The notes: generated from the letters alone by a model not told the origin. A DNA stretch of 64,000 bases from Clostridium neonatale (GCF_001458595.1 NZ_LN890328.1:1642926-1706925); one strand, 5' to 3'. Counted from the first letter of the stretch, positions 54,923 through 63,342 are shown. Numbers and translations are program-made.

Positions 54923-54960
54923 CAAAAAAAGGACAAAGGCTCTAAAAAACACCTTTGTCT
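54923..54960 (-). terminator. Terminator of the N-carbamoyl hydrolase gene
   Basis: GACAAAGG pairs with CCTTTGTC. In the minus direction CTTTTTTTG follows. It lies 83 bases after the hydrolase stop. Confidence 0.75.
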
Positions 54961-55042
54961 TATAACACATATTACTATTTTAAGTGGTTATTGTCAATAA
55001 CTTAATATTATGAATAACTAAAATTATGAATTTAATTTTTAA

Positions 55043-56305
55043 TTATTCTGCATCAGCTTTTAAAACTGCATTAAGCATTACTGTTGCACCTTCAGTACAA
55101 TGTTCTGGTGTTGAATATTCTGGCTCACAATGTGATAAGCCATCTTTTGATTGTACAAATATCATTGTAGTTGGAAGCATATATGCTGCAAATTGAGCAT
55201 CATGCCCTGCACCAGAGTGAATATATTGATGTTTAATTTCTGCTTCTTCTGCTGCTTCTTTAACGTATCCTACAAGTTTTTTATCCCAATATGCAGTATC
55301 TCTATTCCATGCCTTTTCTACTACACACTTACATCCTGCCCATTCTTTCTCTTCACAGCTCTTCACAATGCTCAATACTTTTTCAAGTGCTTTTGGATCT
55401 TCATGTCTTGCATCTATTGAAAAATCAAAGAAATCTGGAATAACAGTATGTACACATGGATGGCATACAACTTCACCTGTTGTATAAACCAACTCAGGTA
55501 CCCCAAGTTTATCAACTTCATCATGTATATAGCAAAGTGCCTGTGAGGCTGCATAAAATGCATCTTTTCTTTTTGTCATTGGAAATGTGCCTGCATGAGC
55601 TGCTTGTCCATAAAGCTTCACTCTATAATTAAACATTCCAAGTACACAATCAACAACTCCAATATCATTTCCTGCGTCTTCAAGAATTGGCCCCTGTTCT
55701 ATATGAGTTTCAAACATATATTTATATTTTTCTTGATTTATTCTATACTTCTTGTCTCCTTTAAAACCTGATTTTTCTAGGGCTTCACCGAATGTTTTTG
55801 TTGAATCAAGTATACTCTTAGAATTCATCATATCTTCATATTTAAATTTAGCTCTTATATCTTCTGGTAAATAATCATAACATACAATTCCTGAACACAT
55901 CATTGCAGGTGGATATAAAGAACCTTCTTCATTTGTCCATATCATAGCTGTAAGAGGATGCTTATGTGGTATGTTTTGATCAGCAACTGTTTCAAGTACT
56001 TCCATAGCAGACATAACACCAAGGATACCATCATAGTTGCCACCATTTTTTACTGAATCGACATGTGATCCCATTACAATTCTTTTTGCATCTTTATCAG
56101 TTCCAGGAAGTGTTGCATACATATTTGCTAAATCATCTATTTCAATTATAGCTCCAATAGCTTCCATTCTCTTTTTAAATTCTTCTCTAGCTTGAATAGC
56201 TTCAGGCGATAGTGAATATCTTGTTATTCCCCCATGACCTGCATCTCCAAAAGTCGAGAATGTTTTAATCTTATCTGTCATTCTTTCTAAACTACATTTA
56301 TACAT
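55043..56305 (-). CDS. M20-family N-carbamoyl-beta-alanine amidohydrolase (PydC/HyuC-like)
   Basis: 420 residues, zinc-dependent. It hydrolyses the N-carbamoyl group and releases beta-alanine, CO2 and ammonia. Intact ligands: His81 and Asp83 (GSHVDS), Asp92 (NYDG), Glu126/Glu127 (TNEEGS), His201 (THIEQG) and His392 (LSHCEPE). Dimerisation domain about 215-335 with GQAAHAGTFPM. N-carbamoyl amino acid or allantoate hydrolase are family alternatives; the pathway context favours N-carbamoyl-beta-alanine. RBS AAGGAGG. Own promoter with operator and leader terminator. Confidence 0.9.
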   Translation of the reverse strand: MYKCSLERMTDKIKTFSTFGDAGHGGITRYSLSPEAIQAREEFKKRMEAIGAIIEIDDLANMYATLPGTDKDAKRIVMGSHVDSVKNGGNYDGILGVMSAMEVLETVADQNIPHKHPLTAMIWTNEEGSLYPPAMMCSGIVCYDYLPEDIRAKFKYEDMMNSKSILDSTKTFGEALEKSGFKGDKKYRINQEKYKYMFETHIEQGPILEDAGNDIGVVDCVLGMFNYRVKLYGQAAHAGTFPMTKRKDAFYAASQALCYIHDEVDKLGVPELVYTTGEVVCHPCVHTVIPDFFDFSIDARHEDPKALEKVLSIVKSCEEKEWAGCKCVVEKAWNRDTAYWDKKLVGYVKEAAEEAEIKHQYIHSGAGHDAQFAAYMLPTTMIFVQSKDGLSHCEPEYSTPEHCTEGATVMLNAVLKADAE

Positions 56306-56346
56306 CTTTCAAGACCTCCTTAGGTAAATACAATTTTAAAATAAGC

Positions 56347-56394
56347 CAAAAAAAGCAATGAAACTTATCAACATAAATAAGCTTCGTTGCTTTT
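56347..56394 (-). terminator. Leader terminator upstream of the hydrolase gene
   Basis: Minus transcript: AAAAGCAACGAAGCTTAT pairs with ATAAGTTTCATTGCTTTT (wobbles), then TTTTGG. It lies between the promoter at 56419 and the start codon at 56305. It shares AGCAACG-AGCTTATTT with the leader hairpin at 50803. Confidence 0.75.
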
Positions 56395-56418
56395 TCGTAT
56401 ATAATATTAACTATATTT

Positions 56419-56448
56419 ATTATAATCTTAATTTCATTTATGCTTCAA
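56419..56448 (-). promoter_or_regulatory. SigmaA promoter of the hydrolase gene
   Basis: Minus strand: TTGAAG (56448-56443), 18-bp spacer, TATAAT (56424-56419). Confidence 0.8.
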
Positions 56449-56469
56449 CAAATCAGTGCACATATTTAG

Positions 56470-56485
56470 ATGTGCAAATGCACAT
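56470..56485. promoter_or_regulatory. Palindromic operator ATGTGCA-AA-TGCACAT
   Basis: 7-bp arms with a 2-bp centre at 56477/56478, 30 bp from the -35 box, the same distance as at 50936. A further GTGCACAT half-site lies at 56456-56463. Confidence 0.75.
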
Positions 56486-56545
56486 TACTATAATTCAAAC
56501 ATCCATATAAATGCTCAAATTTATATAATTACTATAATTAATAAT

Positions 56546-56932
56546 CTATTTTATATCTGCAAAAATTTCATGTATATTCCCATCCGAATCAGCAAATAAT
56601 GCTGTTCTTTGATTCCAAGGCATATCTTCTGGAGCATGTATTGCTCTTGCTCCCATAGAAATTAATTTTTTAAATGATTCATCTACATCCTTTGAGTTTT
56701 CACATGGAAAAGCCAGCTCAAAAGCCTGCCCAATTGATGATTTATTGTATTCTCCGCTATAGTCATGCATAGTATCTCTTGTGCATATTGCAAATCGCAC
56801 ACCACTATTTTCAAATTCAACATAGCCACCAAGATCACTTTTAATTTTAAATCCAAGAACATTTTTGTAAAAATCTTTCATATTCTCTATATCATCCGTC
56901 CAAATTGTAATAAGATTTATTTCTGCCTTCAT
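56546..56932 (-). CDS. VOC-superfamily (glyoxalase-like) protein
   Basis: 128 residues with two beta-alpha-beta-beta-beta modules: INLITIWTDDIENMKDFYKN at the N-terminus and RTALFADSDGNIHEIFADI at the C-terminus. Related to glyoxalase/bleomycin-resistance proteins; substrate unknown. RBS AAAGGAG. It is upstream of the hydrolase gene on the same strand but separated by that gene's own promoter. Confidence 0.85.
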   Translation of the reverse strand: MKAEINLITIWTDDIENMKDFYKNVLGFKIKSDLGGYVEFENSGVRFAICTRDTMHDYSGEYNKSSIGQAFELAFPCENSKDVDESFKKLISMGARAIHAPEDMPWNQRTALFADSDGNIHEIFADIK

Positions 56933-56976
56933 TATCTTAACTCCTTTAAATAAATTTCATAACTTTTTTAAAGATA

Positions 56977-57921
56977 TTATATTTCAATTCTTTCAAAGTT
57001 TCTTAATAACATCATCTTCTCAATTGCTTTATATGATTTCCACCAATTTTCACTAATTGCAAACTCCTTAGGGTATTTCTCATTATTATCAAACCAAGAC
57101 CATGTTATGTTCCAAACATTATTTTCTGGTCTTATTTCTATTAAATAATCCAGTTCTTTTTGCATAATATCTTCATTTTCCTTATAAAAAATGCTGTCAG
57201 GTGAGATTATATATCTAGAGGGAGTGTCAACGTAATACTGCCATTTTGACATATCTCTTTCTATTGAATCATTCACAAGTTTTTTAATTTTCATTAATGA
57301 TATATCGTAGTCAAAGTATTCTTTAAGTGTAGTCTCTTTTATTGTGTCTAATAAAACGCAATATCCGCCAATCCCCATTTCACCAAGGTTCTTTTCTGTA
57401 TTCAACTTATTAAGAAGCTTCTTTCCTATAGATAATGCCCTTTTATATAGATTGCTTTCAGAATTACAATTTTTTAAAATAAAGCTTACGATTTCTGCGC
57501 TTAAACCTATGCTTTGTATTCTGCTTTCTTCACTGCTATATGTCATCCATGGCGCATGTGCATAATTATCATTTGATGGAATAGTAAAAAACCAGCCTTC
57601 TTCATTACAGTCTTCTGTGTTTTCTAAATATCTTAATATACCTTTGTAAATTTTATGATCAAGATTTATAAAGTCTATATGTTTTAATATGTTAATTGCA
57701 TATAATGTTGTATACGGGGATGAATTTGGATTCAAACTATCAGCTTCAAGTGCATTTCCAAAACCACCATCTTCATTTTGATAAAAAGTTAATGCTTCTA
57801 CCACATCTTCCTTATTTCCATTTTCAAAAAAATACTTCCATAAACTTAACTCAATTGTTCTTGCATTGCGATATATCCAAGTTCTGATTTCTTCATATGA
57901 TTCTTTATTTATGATCTTCAT
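56977..57921 (-). CDS. Prenyltransferase/squalene-cyclase-like alpha-toroid protein
   Basis: About 314 residues. NQNEDGGFG-type motif (FYQNEDGGFGNALEAD, near residue 45) and WFFTIPSNDNYAHAPW suggest the alpha/alpha-toroid fold of terpenoid cyclases and prenyltransferases. The DXDD catalytic motif of squalene cyclases is not seen, so enzymatic function is doubtful. An in-frame start at 57939 lies on the RBS; ATG 57921 follows GGAGG. Downstream of and close to the TfoX-like gene. Confidence 0.7.
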   Translation of the reverse strand: MKIINKESYEEIRTWIYRNARTIELSLWKYFFENGNKEDVVEALTFYQNEDGGFGNALEADSLNPNSSPYTTLYAINILKHIDFINLDHKIYKGILRYLENTEDCNEEGWFFTIPSNDNYAHAPWMTYSSEESRIQSIGLSAEIVSFILKNCNSESNLYKRALSIGKKLLNKLNTEKNLGEMGIGGYCVLLDTIKETTLKEYFDYDISLMKIKKLVNDSIERDMSKWQYYVDTPSRYIISPDSIFYKENEDIMQKELDYLIEIRPENNVWNITWSWFDNNEKYPKEFAISENWWKSYKAIEKMMLLRNFERIEI

Positions 57922-57942
57922 TTTCTTTCCTCCATCCACACC

Positions 57943-58272
57943 TTATTTCTTCTCTTTTTTCTTCTTTGGTTTTGGTAATGGTAAGTTTTCACAAGTTAGA
58001 GCTACTATTTTTGTAAGAAACTCTTTATCTTCTAAATTTTCAATAATATATGATGGCTTTGCACCTTTATAGGCTGGTCCTTTATCACAATTAGAAAGCA
58101 AATTTTCTGCACCTTTTGTTATTTTCAAGTAAAATGTATTATCACATATCAGTCCTATAACCTTTTCATTGCAGTATATACAATACTCTCCCATCATCTT
58201 TCTATATCTTATATTTCCTGCATCACTTATCTGACCACACACATATTCCACAAATTCCTCGCTAGATGCCAT
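57943..58272 (-). CDS. TfoX N-terminal-domain protein
   Basis: 109 residues. FVEYVCGQISDAGNIRYRKM, MGEYCIYCNEKVIGLICDNT and KPSYIIENLEDKEFLTKIVA match the TfoX_N family; the Sxy/TfoX competence C-terminal domain is missing. The tail is lysine-rich (PKPKKKKEKK). Function not established in Firmicutes. RBS AAGGAGG. Confidence 0.85.
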   Translation of the reverse strand: MASSEEFVEYVCGQISDAGNIRYRKMMGEYCIYCNEKVIGLICDNTFYLKITKGAENLLSNCDKGPAYKGAKPSYIIENLEDKEFLTKIVALTCENLPLPKPKKKKEKK

Positions 58273-58389
58273 AACACTTCCTCCTTAGCCTTGTAATTTT
58301 ATAATATTCTATTCTTTTATTTTTGTATTGAAAAAAAACGACATTTACACATTTTTTATATACATAATGAAACCATTATAAGTTTTAAT

Positions 58390-59226
58390 TTATTTATTTT
58401 CATATGCATATTTAAGTGCATTTATAGGCGTTAATGAATGATATTTTTTAAATGTATTTATTAAATGAGATTGATCAGAAAATCCATATTCATGCACTGC
58501 ATCCTGCATATTATTTATTCTATTATTAACAATATCAGTCCATAAAATCTGATATCGTACTAAATCTTCAAACTTCTTAGGACTTGTCCCAATATTTTCT
58601 TTAAATAGCCTTTGAAGCTGCCTATCACTTACAGACGAATATTCACAAAGATCTTTTATAGATACCCTTCCCTTTGTATTTATTATTTTGTATACAGCAT
58701 TCATTACAACTGCATTTTCACGTTTCTTATTAAGACGCTTCATTAACACTTGTTCTGTTATGTCTATTTTCTTATGTATATCTAGGTTTTCGCTTATTCT
58801 TTCCTGCAGTTCCTTCTTCAAATTCTTAAAATAAACTTCTATATCTATAGCAGAATTTAAACAATGTTCCATACTATCATCTGCAAAGAGAATTACTGCC
58901 CATGCATAAAATCGTATTCCAAAGGTGCTTATTTTTGATGTGCTGCTTTCATTTATGGAAATAAAGAATTTATCCTGTATTCCAGAAAATATATTGCTGC
59001 TATAATTCTCAGTATGATTAGTATTTATTATTATATCCATGCATATGTCTGGAATTACTAAATCATTTTTTAATTGATAATATTCACTTGTAGAAATACT
59101 TTCACTCGTCCCCCAATAACAGCATATATATGGTGCTAGTGCAGGACATGGCGAAATTTCTGTATACATTTTATTATTGCGAAAAGGATTAGCTGTAATT
59201 GGTCTATATATTTTTGATAAATCCAC
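58390..59226 (-). CDS. AraC-family regulator
   Basis: 278 residues with a C-terminal double helix-turn-helix (about 175-275: VSIKDLCEYSSVSDRQLQRL, FKENIGTSPKKFEDLVRYQI, YGFSDQSHLINTFKKYHSLT). The N-terminal domain (DUF6597-like, PCPALAPYICCYWG) is probably sensory. The start is GTG at 59226, after AAGGGAG. Targets are unknown; R repeats separate it from the divergent aminotransferase gene. Confidence 0.88.
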   Translation of the reverse strand: MDLSKIYRPITANPFRNNKMYTEISPCPALAPYICCYWGTSESISTSEYYQLKNDLVIPDICMDIIINTNHTENYSSNIFSGIQDKFFISINESSTSKISTFGIRFYAWAVILFADDSMEHCLNSAIDIEVYFKNLKKELQERISENLDIHKKIDITEQVLMKRLNKKRENAVVMNAVYKIINTKGRVSIKDLCEYSSVSDRQLQRLFKENIGTSPKKFEDLVRYQILWTDIVNNRINNMQDAVHEYGFSDQSHLINTFKKYHSLTPINALKYAYENK

Positions 59227-59290
59227 TTATATAAACTCCCTTCTTATATATTCTCCAAGTTAATAACTTTACTTTTTCAGTATATAATCG

Positions 59291-59354
59291 GAAACTCCTA
59301 TTCACATTCGTTCATAGGTGGCTATACCTCTAAGCTCATTTATTCGCTAAGTGG
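59291..59354 (-). repeat. R-family repeat copy d (diverged)
   Basis: GAAACTCCTATTCACATTCG to CATAGGTGGCTATACCTC to TTCGCTAAGTGGTATG. Inverse orientation to copies a-c. The stem CTCCTAT/ATAGGTG has one mismatch. Confidence 0.65.
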
Positions 59355-59511
59355 TATGTTCATATGATAATTTTAACATAAATAACATAATCAATAATAT
59401 TCTAAAATTAGACTTTATTGATCTATAGTATAAAACATTTGAAATACATTTCATTATTGTATCCATACATTTTACAGATGTATTATCATATGATAATTTA
59501 GTATAAAAGTA

Positions 59512-59661
59512 AAGGAAACTCCTATTCACATTCGTTCATAGGAGGGCTATACCACTAAGCTCAATCTTCGCCAAGTGTTATATGCCAAGGAAACTCCTAT
59601 TCGCGTTCGTTCATAGGAGGGCTATACCACTAAGCTCATTCTTCGCTAAGTGTTATATGCC
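59512..59661 (-). repeat. Two tandem 75-bp R-family repeats (copy e)
   Basis: Units 59512-59586 and 59587-59661, each AAGGAAACTCCTATTC... to ...GTTATATGCC, nearly identical. The second unit ends 2 bases before the AGAAAGG ribosome binding site of the aminotransferase gene, so the promoter lies in or before the repeats. Otherwise the 59227-59679 gap holds only AT-rich DNA, with an inverted CATATGATAATTT / ATTATCATATGATAATTT motif. Confidence 0.85.
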
Positions 59662-59679
59662 GCAGAAAGGATATTGTTT

Positions 59680-60831
59680 ATGAAAAATAAATTTGTTTAT
59701 ACTCCAGGACCTACTTATGTAAGAGAAAATGTCAGACTTGAGAGAGCTGTCACTACAACAAATCCCGATGTAGATGTTGAATTTGTAGAATTTTATAAAA
59801 ATACATGCGATAAAATCGCTAGCATTCTGCATACAAAAAATCCTGTATATATATTAAGTGGTGAAGGAATTTTAGGGCTTGAAGCAGCTTGTGCTTCACT
59901 TACTGAACCTGGTGACAGAGTTCTTGTTATTGACAATGGAATCTTTGGAAGAGGATTTAAAGATTTTGTAGAGATTTATGGTGGGCAAGCAGTTCTTTTT
60001 GAAAGCAGTTATACAAATACTATAAATATTGAAAAATTAAAGGCTTTCCTTGAAAAAGATCACAACTTTAAATATGCAACAGTTGTTCATTGTGATACTC
60101 CAACAGGCGTAATGAATGATATATCTAAGATTTGTCCATTACTTAATGAATATGGAATATTAAGTGTTGTTGATTCTGTTGCTGGAATGGTTGGAGAAGA
60201 AGTAAAAGTTGATGAATGGAAAATTGACATAATCCTTGGAGGTTCACAAAAAGCCTTTTCAGCACCTCCAGGACTTACAATAGTAGGATTAAGTGAAAAT
60301 GCACAAAAAGCAATAGATAATAGAAAGCTTCCTGTACCAGGCTTTTATTGTAATCTAAATATATGGAAAACTTATTATGAAGATAAGTGGTTTCCATATA
60401 CAATGCCAATAAGCGATATTATGTGCCTTGATACTGCTGTAAATAATATCTTAGATGAAGGCCCTGAAAATGTAGTTTTAAGACATAATACTACTGCTAC
60501 TGCTGTAAGAAAAGCTATTTCAGAATTTGGTCTTCAATTATTCTTAGAAAATGGATATTCAAATAATATAACTGCTGTTAAAATCCCCAAAAGCATTGGA
60601 GCATTAAATTTAAAAAGTCACATGGAAAACAAATATAACACTTTAGTTACTACTACTTTGAAGCCATATGAAAATGAATTATTAAGAATCGGCCATATGG
60701 GGGAAAATTCTCACTATGATAGGACAATTTTTGTATTAAATGTTCTTGATAAAGCAATTAAAGATTTAGGTTTTGAAAGTGATAAAAATCTTGTAGTTCT
60801 ATTTAACAAGTATTATGAAGGAAATAGATAA
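59680..60831 (+). CDS. Class V aminotransferase (alanine-glyoxylate/PucG-like)
   Basis: A 383-residue PLP-dependent enzyme of the small-molecule aminotransferase class V group. PLP lysine Lys191 in GGSQKAFSAPPG; FVYTPGPTYV N-terminus; VHCDTPTGVMNDI; SVVDSVAGMVGEE; LRIGHMGENSHYD. Relatives transaminate alanine, serine, ureidoglycine or aminophosphonates with glyoxylate or pyruvate. A GTG at 59650 is in frame but lies inside the repeat and before the AGAAAGG site, so ATG 59680 is the start. Probably cotranscribed with the ECF S component 146 bp downstream. Confidence 0.88.
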   Translation: MKNKFVYTPGPTYVRENVRLERAVTTTNPDVDVEFVEFYKNTCDKIASILHTKNPVYILSGEGILGLEAACASLTEPGDRVLVIDNGIFGRGFKDFVEIYGGQAVLFESSYTNTINIEKLKAFLEKDHNFKYATVVHCDTPTGVMNDISKICPLLNEYGILSVVDSVAGMVGEEVKVDEWKIDIILGGSQKAFSAPPGLTIVGLSENAQKAIDNRKLPVPGFYCNLNIWKTYYEDKWFPYTMPISDIMCLDTAVNNILDEGPENVVLRHNTTATAVRKAISEFGLQLFLENGYSNNITAVKIPKSIGALNLKSHMENKYNTLVTTTLKPYENELLRIGHMGENSHYDRTIFVLNVLDKAIKDLGFESDKNLVVLFNKYYEGNR

Positions 60832-60977
60832 AATACATATGTTTAAATAATAAAATTACATTTAAGATGTTTACAATCTAAGTAAATGTCAGGATACAAA
60901 ATGTAGAAAACTAATTGCAATATATATAATAAGCAAAATATTAAATTAAATAATAATATAAAAGGTGGGCTATATTT

Positions 60978-61511
60978 ATGGAAGCAAATAAAGAAAGAAG
61001 TAAATTTTCAACTAAAGATCTAGTAGAAACTGCATTATTAACAACATTGGTATTTGTAGCAACTGCATTTATCAATATCAGACTACCAATTCTCTCAAGT
61101 GGAGGGTTAGTTCATTTAGGAAATGTTATTTTATTTGCAGCCGCAATTCTTTTTGGAAAGAAAAAGGGTGCAATAGCTGGTGCTGTTGGAATGGCAATAT
61201 TTGATTTATCATCAGGCTGGGCACTTTGGGCACCTTTCACATTCATTGTAAGAGGTATTATGGGCTACATAGTTGGGGCAATTGCATATAGCAATAATAA
61301 AAATGGAGATAGCTTTTTATTTAATGTTTTAGCTGTAATTGCATCTGGAATATGGATGATTATAGGCTACTATATTACTGAAGTAATTTTATATGGAAAC
61401 TTATTGACTCCAATTGCATCAATCCCTGGAAACATAACTCAACTTGCTGTTGGACTAGTTCTTGGATTGCCTTTAGCTAAAATACTAAAAAGATATACTC
61501 GTTATTTATAA
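60978..61511 (+). CDS. ECF transporter S component
   Basis: A 177-residue membrane protein with about five to six helices and the PF07155-type pattern LLTTLVFVATAFINIRLP, GGLVHLGNVILFAAAILFG and GAVGMAIFDLSSGWALWAP. S components capture vitamins or amine-containing micronutrients and use the shared EcfAAT module. The ligand is unknown; pairing with a PLP-dependent aminotransferase suggests a related amine or cofactor precursor. RBS AAGGTGGG. Confidence 0.85.
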   Translation: MEANKERSKFSTKDLVETALLTTLVFVATAFINIRLPILSSGGLVHLGNVILFAAAILFGKKKGAIAGAVGMAIFDLSSGWALWAPFTFIVRGIMGYIVGAIAYSNNKNGDSFLFNVLAVIASGIWMIIGYYITEVILYGNLLTPIASIPGNITQLAVGLVLGLPLAKILKRYTRYL

Positions 61512-61537
61512 AATATATAATATCAAAGTTTAATCAA

Positions 61538-61594
61538 AAAACAGAAATTCAATATATGAATACTGGTTATATTCATATATTGAATTTCTGTTTT
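61538..61594. repeat. Minimal M-family hairpin (M7)
   Basis: A 24-bp arm running from AAAACAGAAATTC to ATATGAAT (61538-61561) pairs perfectly with 61571-61594. It is preceded by TATCAAAGTTTAATC, an M-end remnant, and carries the M outer-arm sequence GAAATTCAATATATGAAT. It lies between convergent genes and probably works as a bidirectional terminator. Confidence 0.7.
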
Positions 61595-61622
61595 AAATTT
61601 CTATTTTAAACTTATACGTATC

Positions 61623-62303
61623 TTATTGATTTTCGCTTAAATTATTTGCTATAGAAATATCATTTTCTAAAAATTCATCTATATTATTTTTAAAACATTT
61701 TGTTAATATTTTTAGAACCATTCCAACACATATGGCTGAAATAACTGTTCCTTCCCTAACGCTTCCAAGTTTATTTAAAGATATATAACACGTAACAGCT
61801 GAAATCACAACCATTGTTACATCAAATCCAATTTTACATTTTGAAAATTCTATTTTAGTTTTATAAGATACTGATTGCATGATTCCTTCACATGCTAATG
61901 GAACTAAATCACTGGACATATATAATAAAATTCCAAGTGAAACACATATTATACTAATAAATAAAAATATAATTCTAAATAAATAATTTGATGGATCAGG
62001 CAAAAAAGACATTAAATTATTTGAAAATGTTGTAAAATATCCAAAAGCTACGCCTACAAAAACCTGAAGAAGATTCTTTATTTTAAAATCTTTTCTTAAA
62101 ATTAATATTTGTAATAAAACTAACATAATATGAAATAATATAGTTGCTCGTCCCATTTCTATTCCATATATTAGTGTTATAGTATATGGTATTGTACTAA
62201 CAGGGGATACTCCTAAGTTAGATTTAACAGACATTCCAATGCCTATTGTCATTATAAATAATCCTAAAAAATAAATTGTAAATCTCTTAATTGTACTATT
62301 CAT
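61623..62303 (-). CDS. YczE/YitT-like membrane protein
   Basis: 226 residues, five to six hydrophobic segments, with GIGMSVKSNLGVSPVSTIPY and GILLYMSSDLVPLACEGIMQ repeats, the same family as 7954-8631. Function unknown. Divergent from a Crp/Fnr regulator with a perfect palindrome between them, so it is a likely target. RBS AAGGAG. Confidence 0.8.
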   Translation of the reverse strand: MNSTIKRFTIYFLGLFIMTIGIGMSVKSNLGVSPVSTIPYTITLIYGIEMGRATILFHIMLVLLQILILRKDFKIKNLLQVFVGVAFGYFTTFSNNLMSFLPDPSNYLFRIIFLFISIICVSLGILLYMSSDLVPLACEGIMQSVSYKTKIEFSKCKIGFDVTMVVISAVTCYISLNKLGSVREGTVISAICVGMVLKILTKCFKNNIDEFLENDISIANNLSENQ

Positions 62304-62386
62304 TATTTGCTTCTCCTTTTTACTCTATATTTTTCTATATCTAAACTACAATAATACTTATTTATTCTATCAAAAATAAATATATT

Positions 62387-62410
62387 AAAATGTTAACTAG
62401 TTAACATTTT
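62387..62410. promoter_or_regulatory. 24-bp perfect palindrome, Crp/Fnr operator candidate
   Basis: AAAATGTTAACT followed by its exact complement. The TGTTAAC-TAG-TTAACA core resembles Crp/Fnr-type operators. It lies between the divergent YczE-like and Crp/Fnr genes. Confidence 0.8.
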
Positions 62411-62463
62411 AACAAAAAAGATATATATTTATATATAGAGCATTTAAAAAGGGGGGATTTTCT

Positions 62464-63138
62464 ATGTATAACATTAAATCATTAATAAAATCAATTTCTA
62501 TGGATGAAATGTGTAGCTTGTTTGAAAAATCCAAACCAGCTAAAGTTTATAAAAAAGATTCACATTTATTTCATCAAGGCGAAAAAGCCGACTGCTTTTA
62601 TTTTCTTAAATCTGGAGCTGTAAAAGTATTTTCCATTTCTCCTGATGGTCATGAAAGAACTGTTTTCGTCCATAGAAAAAAAGGCATATTTGCGGCATCT
62701 TCCTTTTTCAGTGATGAAATAAGGCGCTCTTCTGCAGTAACACTCAGTAAATCAGAAATTATTTTAATAGATAAAAAAATGGTAGATACTTATATAACAC
62801 AAAATCCAAAGTTTGCTTTATGCATTATACAAGATATGTCTATAGATATAAACCTTATGTTTGATCAAATCACTTCTACAAGCTTTTTGAATTCTAAAGA
62901 AAAGGTTGCTTCATTTATTGTAAATTGCATTGATAATAATAAATATTCCATAAGAGATGATATGGTATGCTTAAATATTGGACAAGATGATATGTCTAAA
63001 TCACTTGGATTATCTCGTCCAACTATAAACAAAACTTTATCTTATTTTCAAAGAAATGGATGGATCAAAACCCAATATAAATATATATTAATTTTAGATT
63101 ATAATGCTTTAAAAGCATATTGCACAGAAAAGCTTTAA
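62464..63138 (+). CDS. Crp/Fnr-family regulator
   Basis: 224 residues. An N-terminal cyclic-nucleotide-binding-like domain (about 20-125: FHQGEKADCFYFLKSGAVKV, HERTVFVHRKKGIFA) and a C-terminal winged HTH (about 150-224: IGQDDMSKSLGLSRPTINKT). No Fnr-type N-terminal cysteine cluster is seen (Cys14 and Cys36 only), so oxygen sensing via Fe-S is unlikely; the ligand is unknown. RBS GGGGGG. Confidence 0.9.
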   Translation: MYNIKSLIKSISMDEMCSLFEKSKPAKVYKKDSHLFHQGEKADCFYFLKSGAVKVFSISPDGHERTVFVHRKKGIFAASSFFSDEIRRSSAVTLSKSEIILIDKKMVDTYITQNPKFALCIIQDMSIDINLMFDQITSTSFLNSKEKVASFIVNCIDNNKYSIRDDMVCLNIGQDDMSKSLGLSRPTINKTLSYFQRNGWIKTQYKYILILDYNALKAYCTEKL

Positions 63139-63342
63139 TATTGATTAATTTATGTTTTTCAAGACTAAATAACGGTTTTATAGATATATTCACTACTGTT
63201 TAATCAATGCTTAAAATTACCATTTACTTTTCGAAAAATTGTGTAATATCAGATGTGGAATATATATCTAACAAAATTGAATATAACAACAGAATTTTTT
63301 GTGGATATTTTTTCTTATTGATACTATATTTTCACTTCTGAA

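Noticed and set aside
59347..59529. 60-residue ORF on the minus strand
   Set aside because: No ribosome binding site, low-complexity translation, and overlap with R repeats; regarded as chance.
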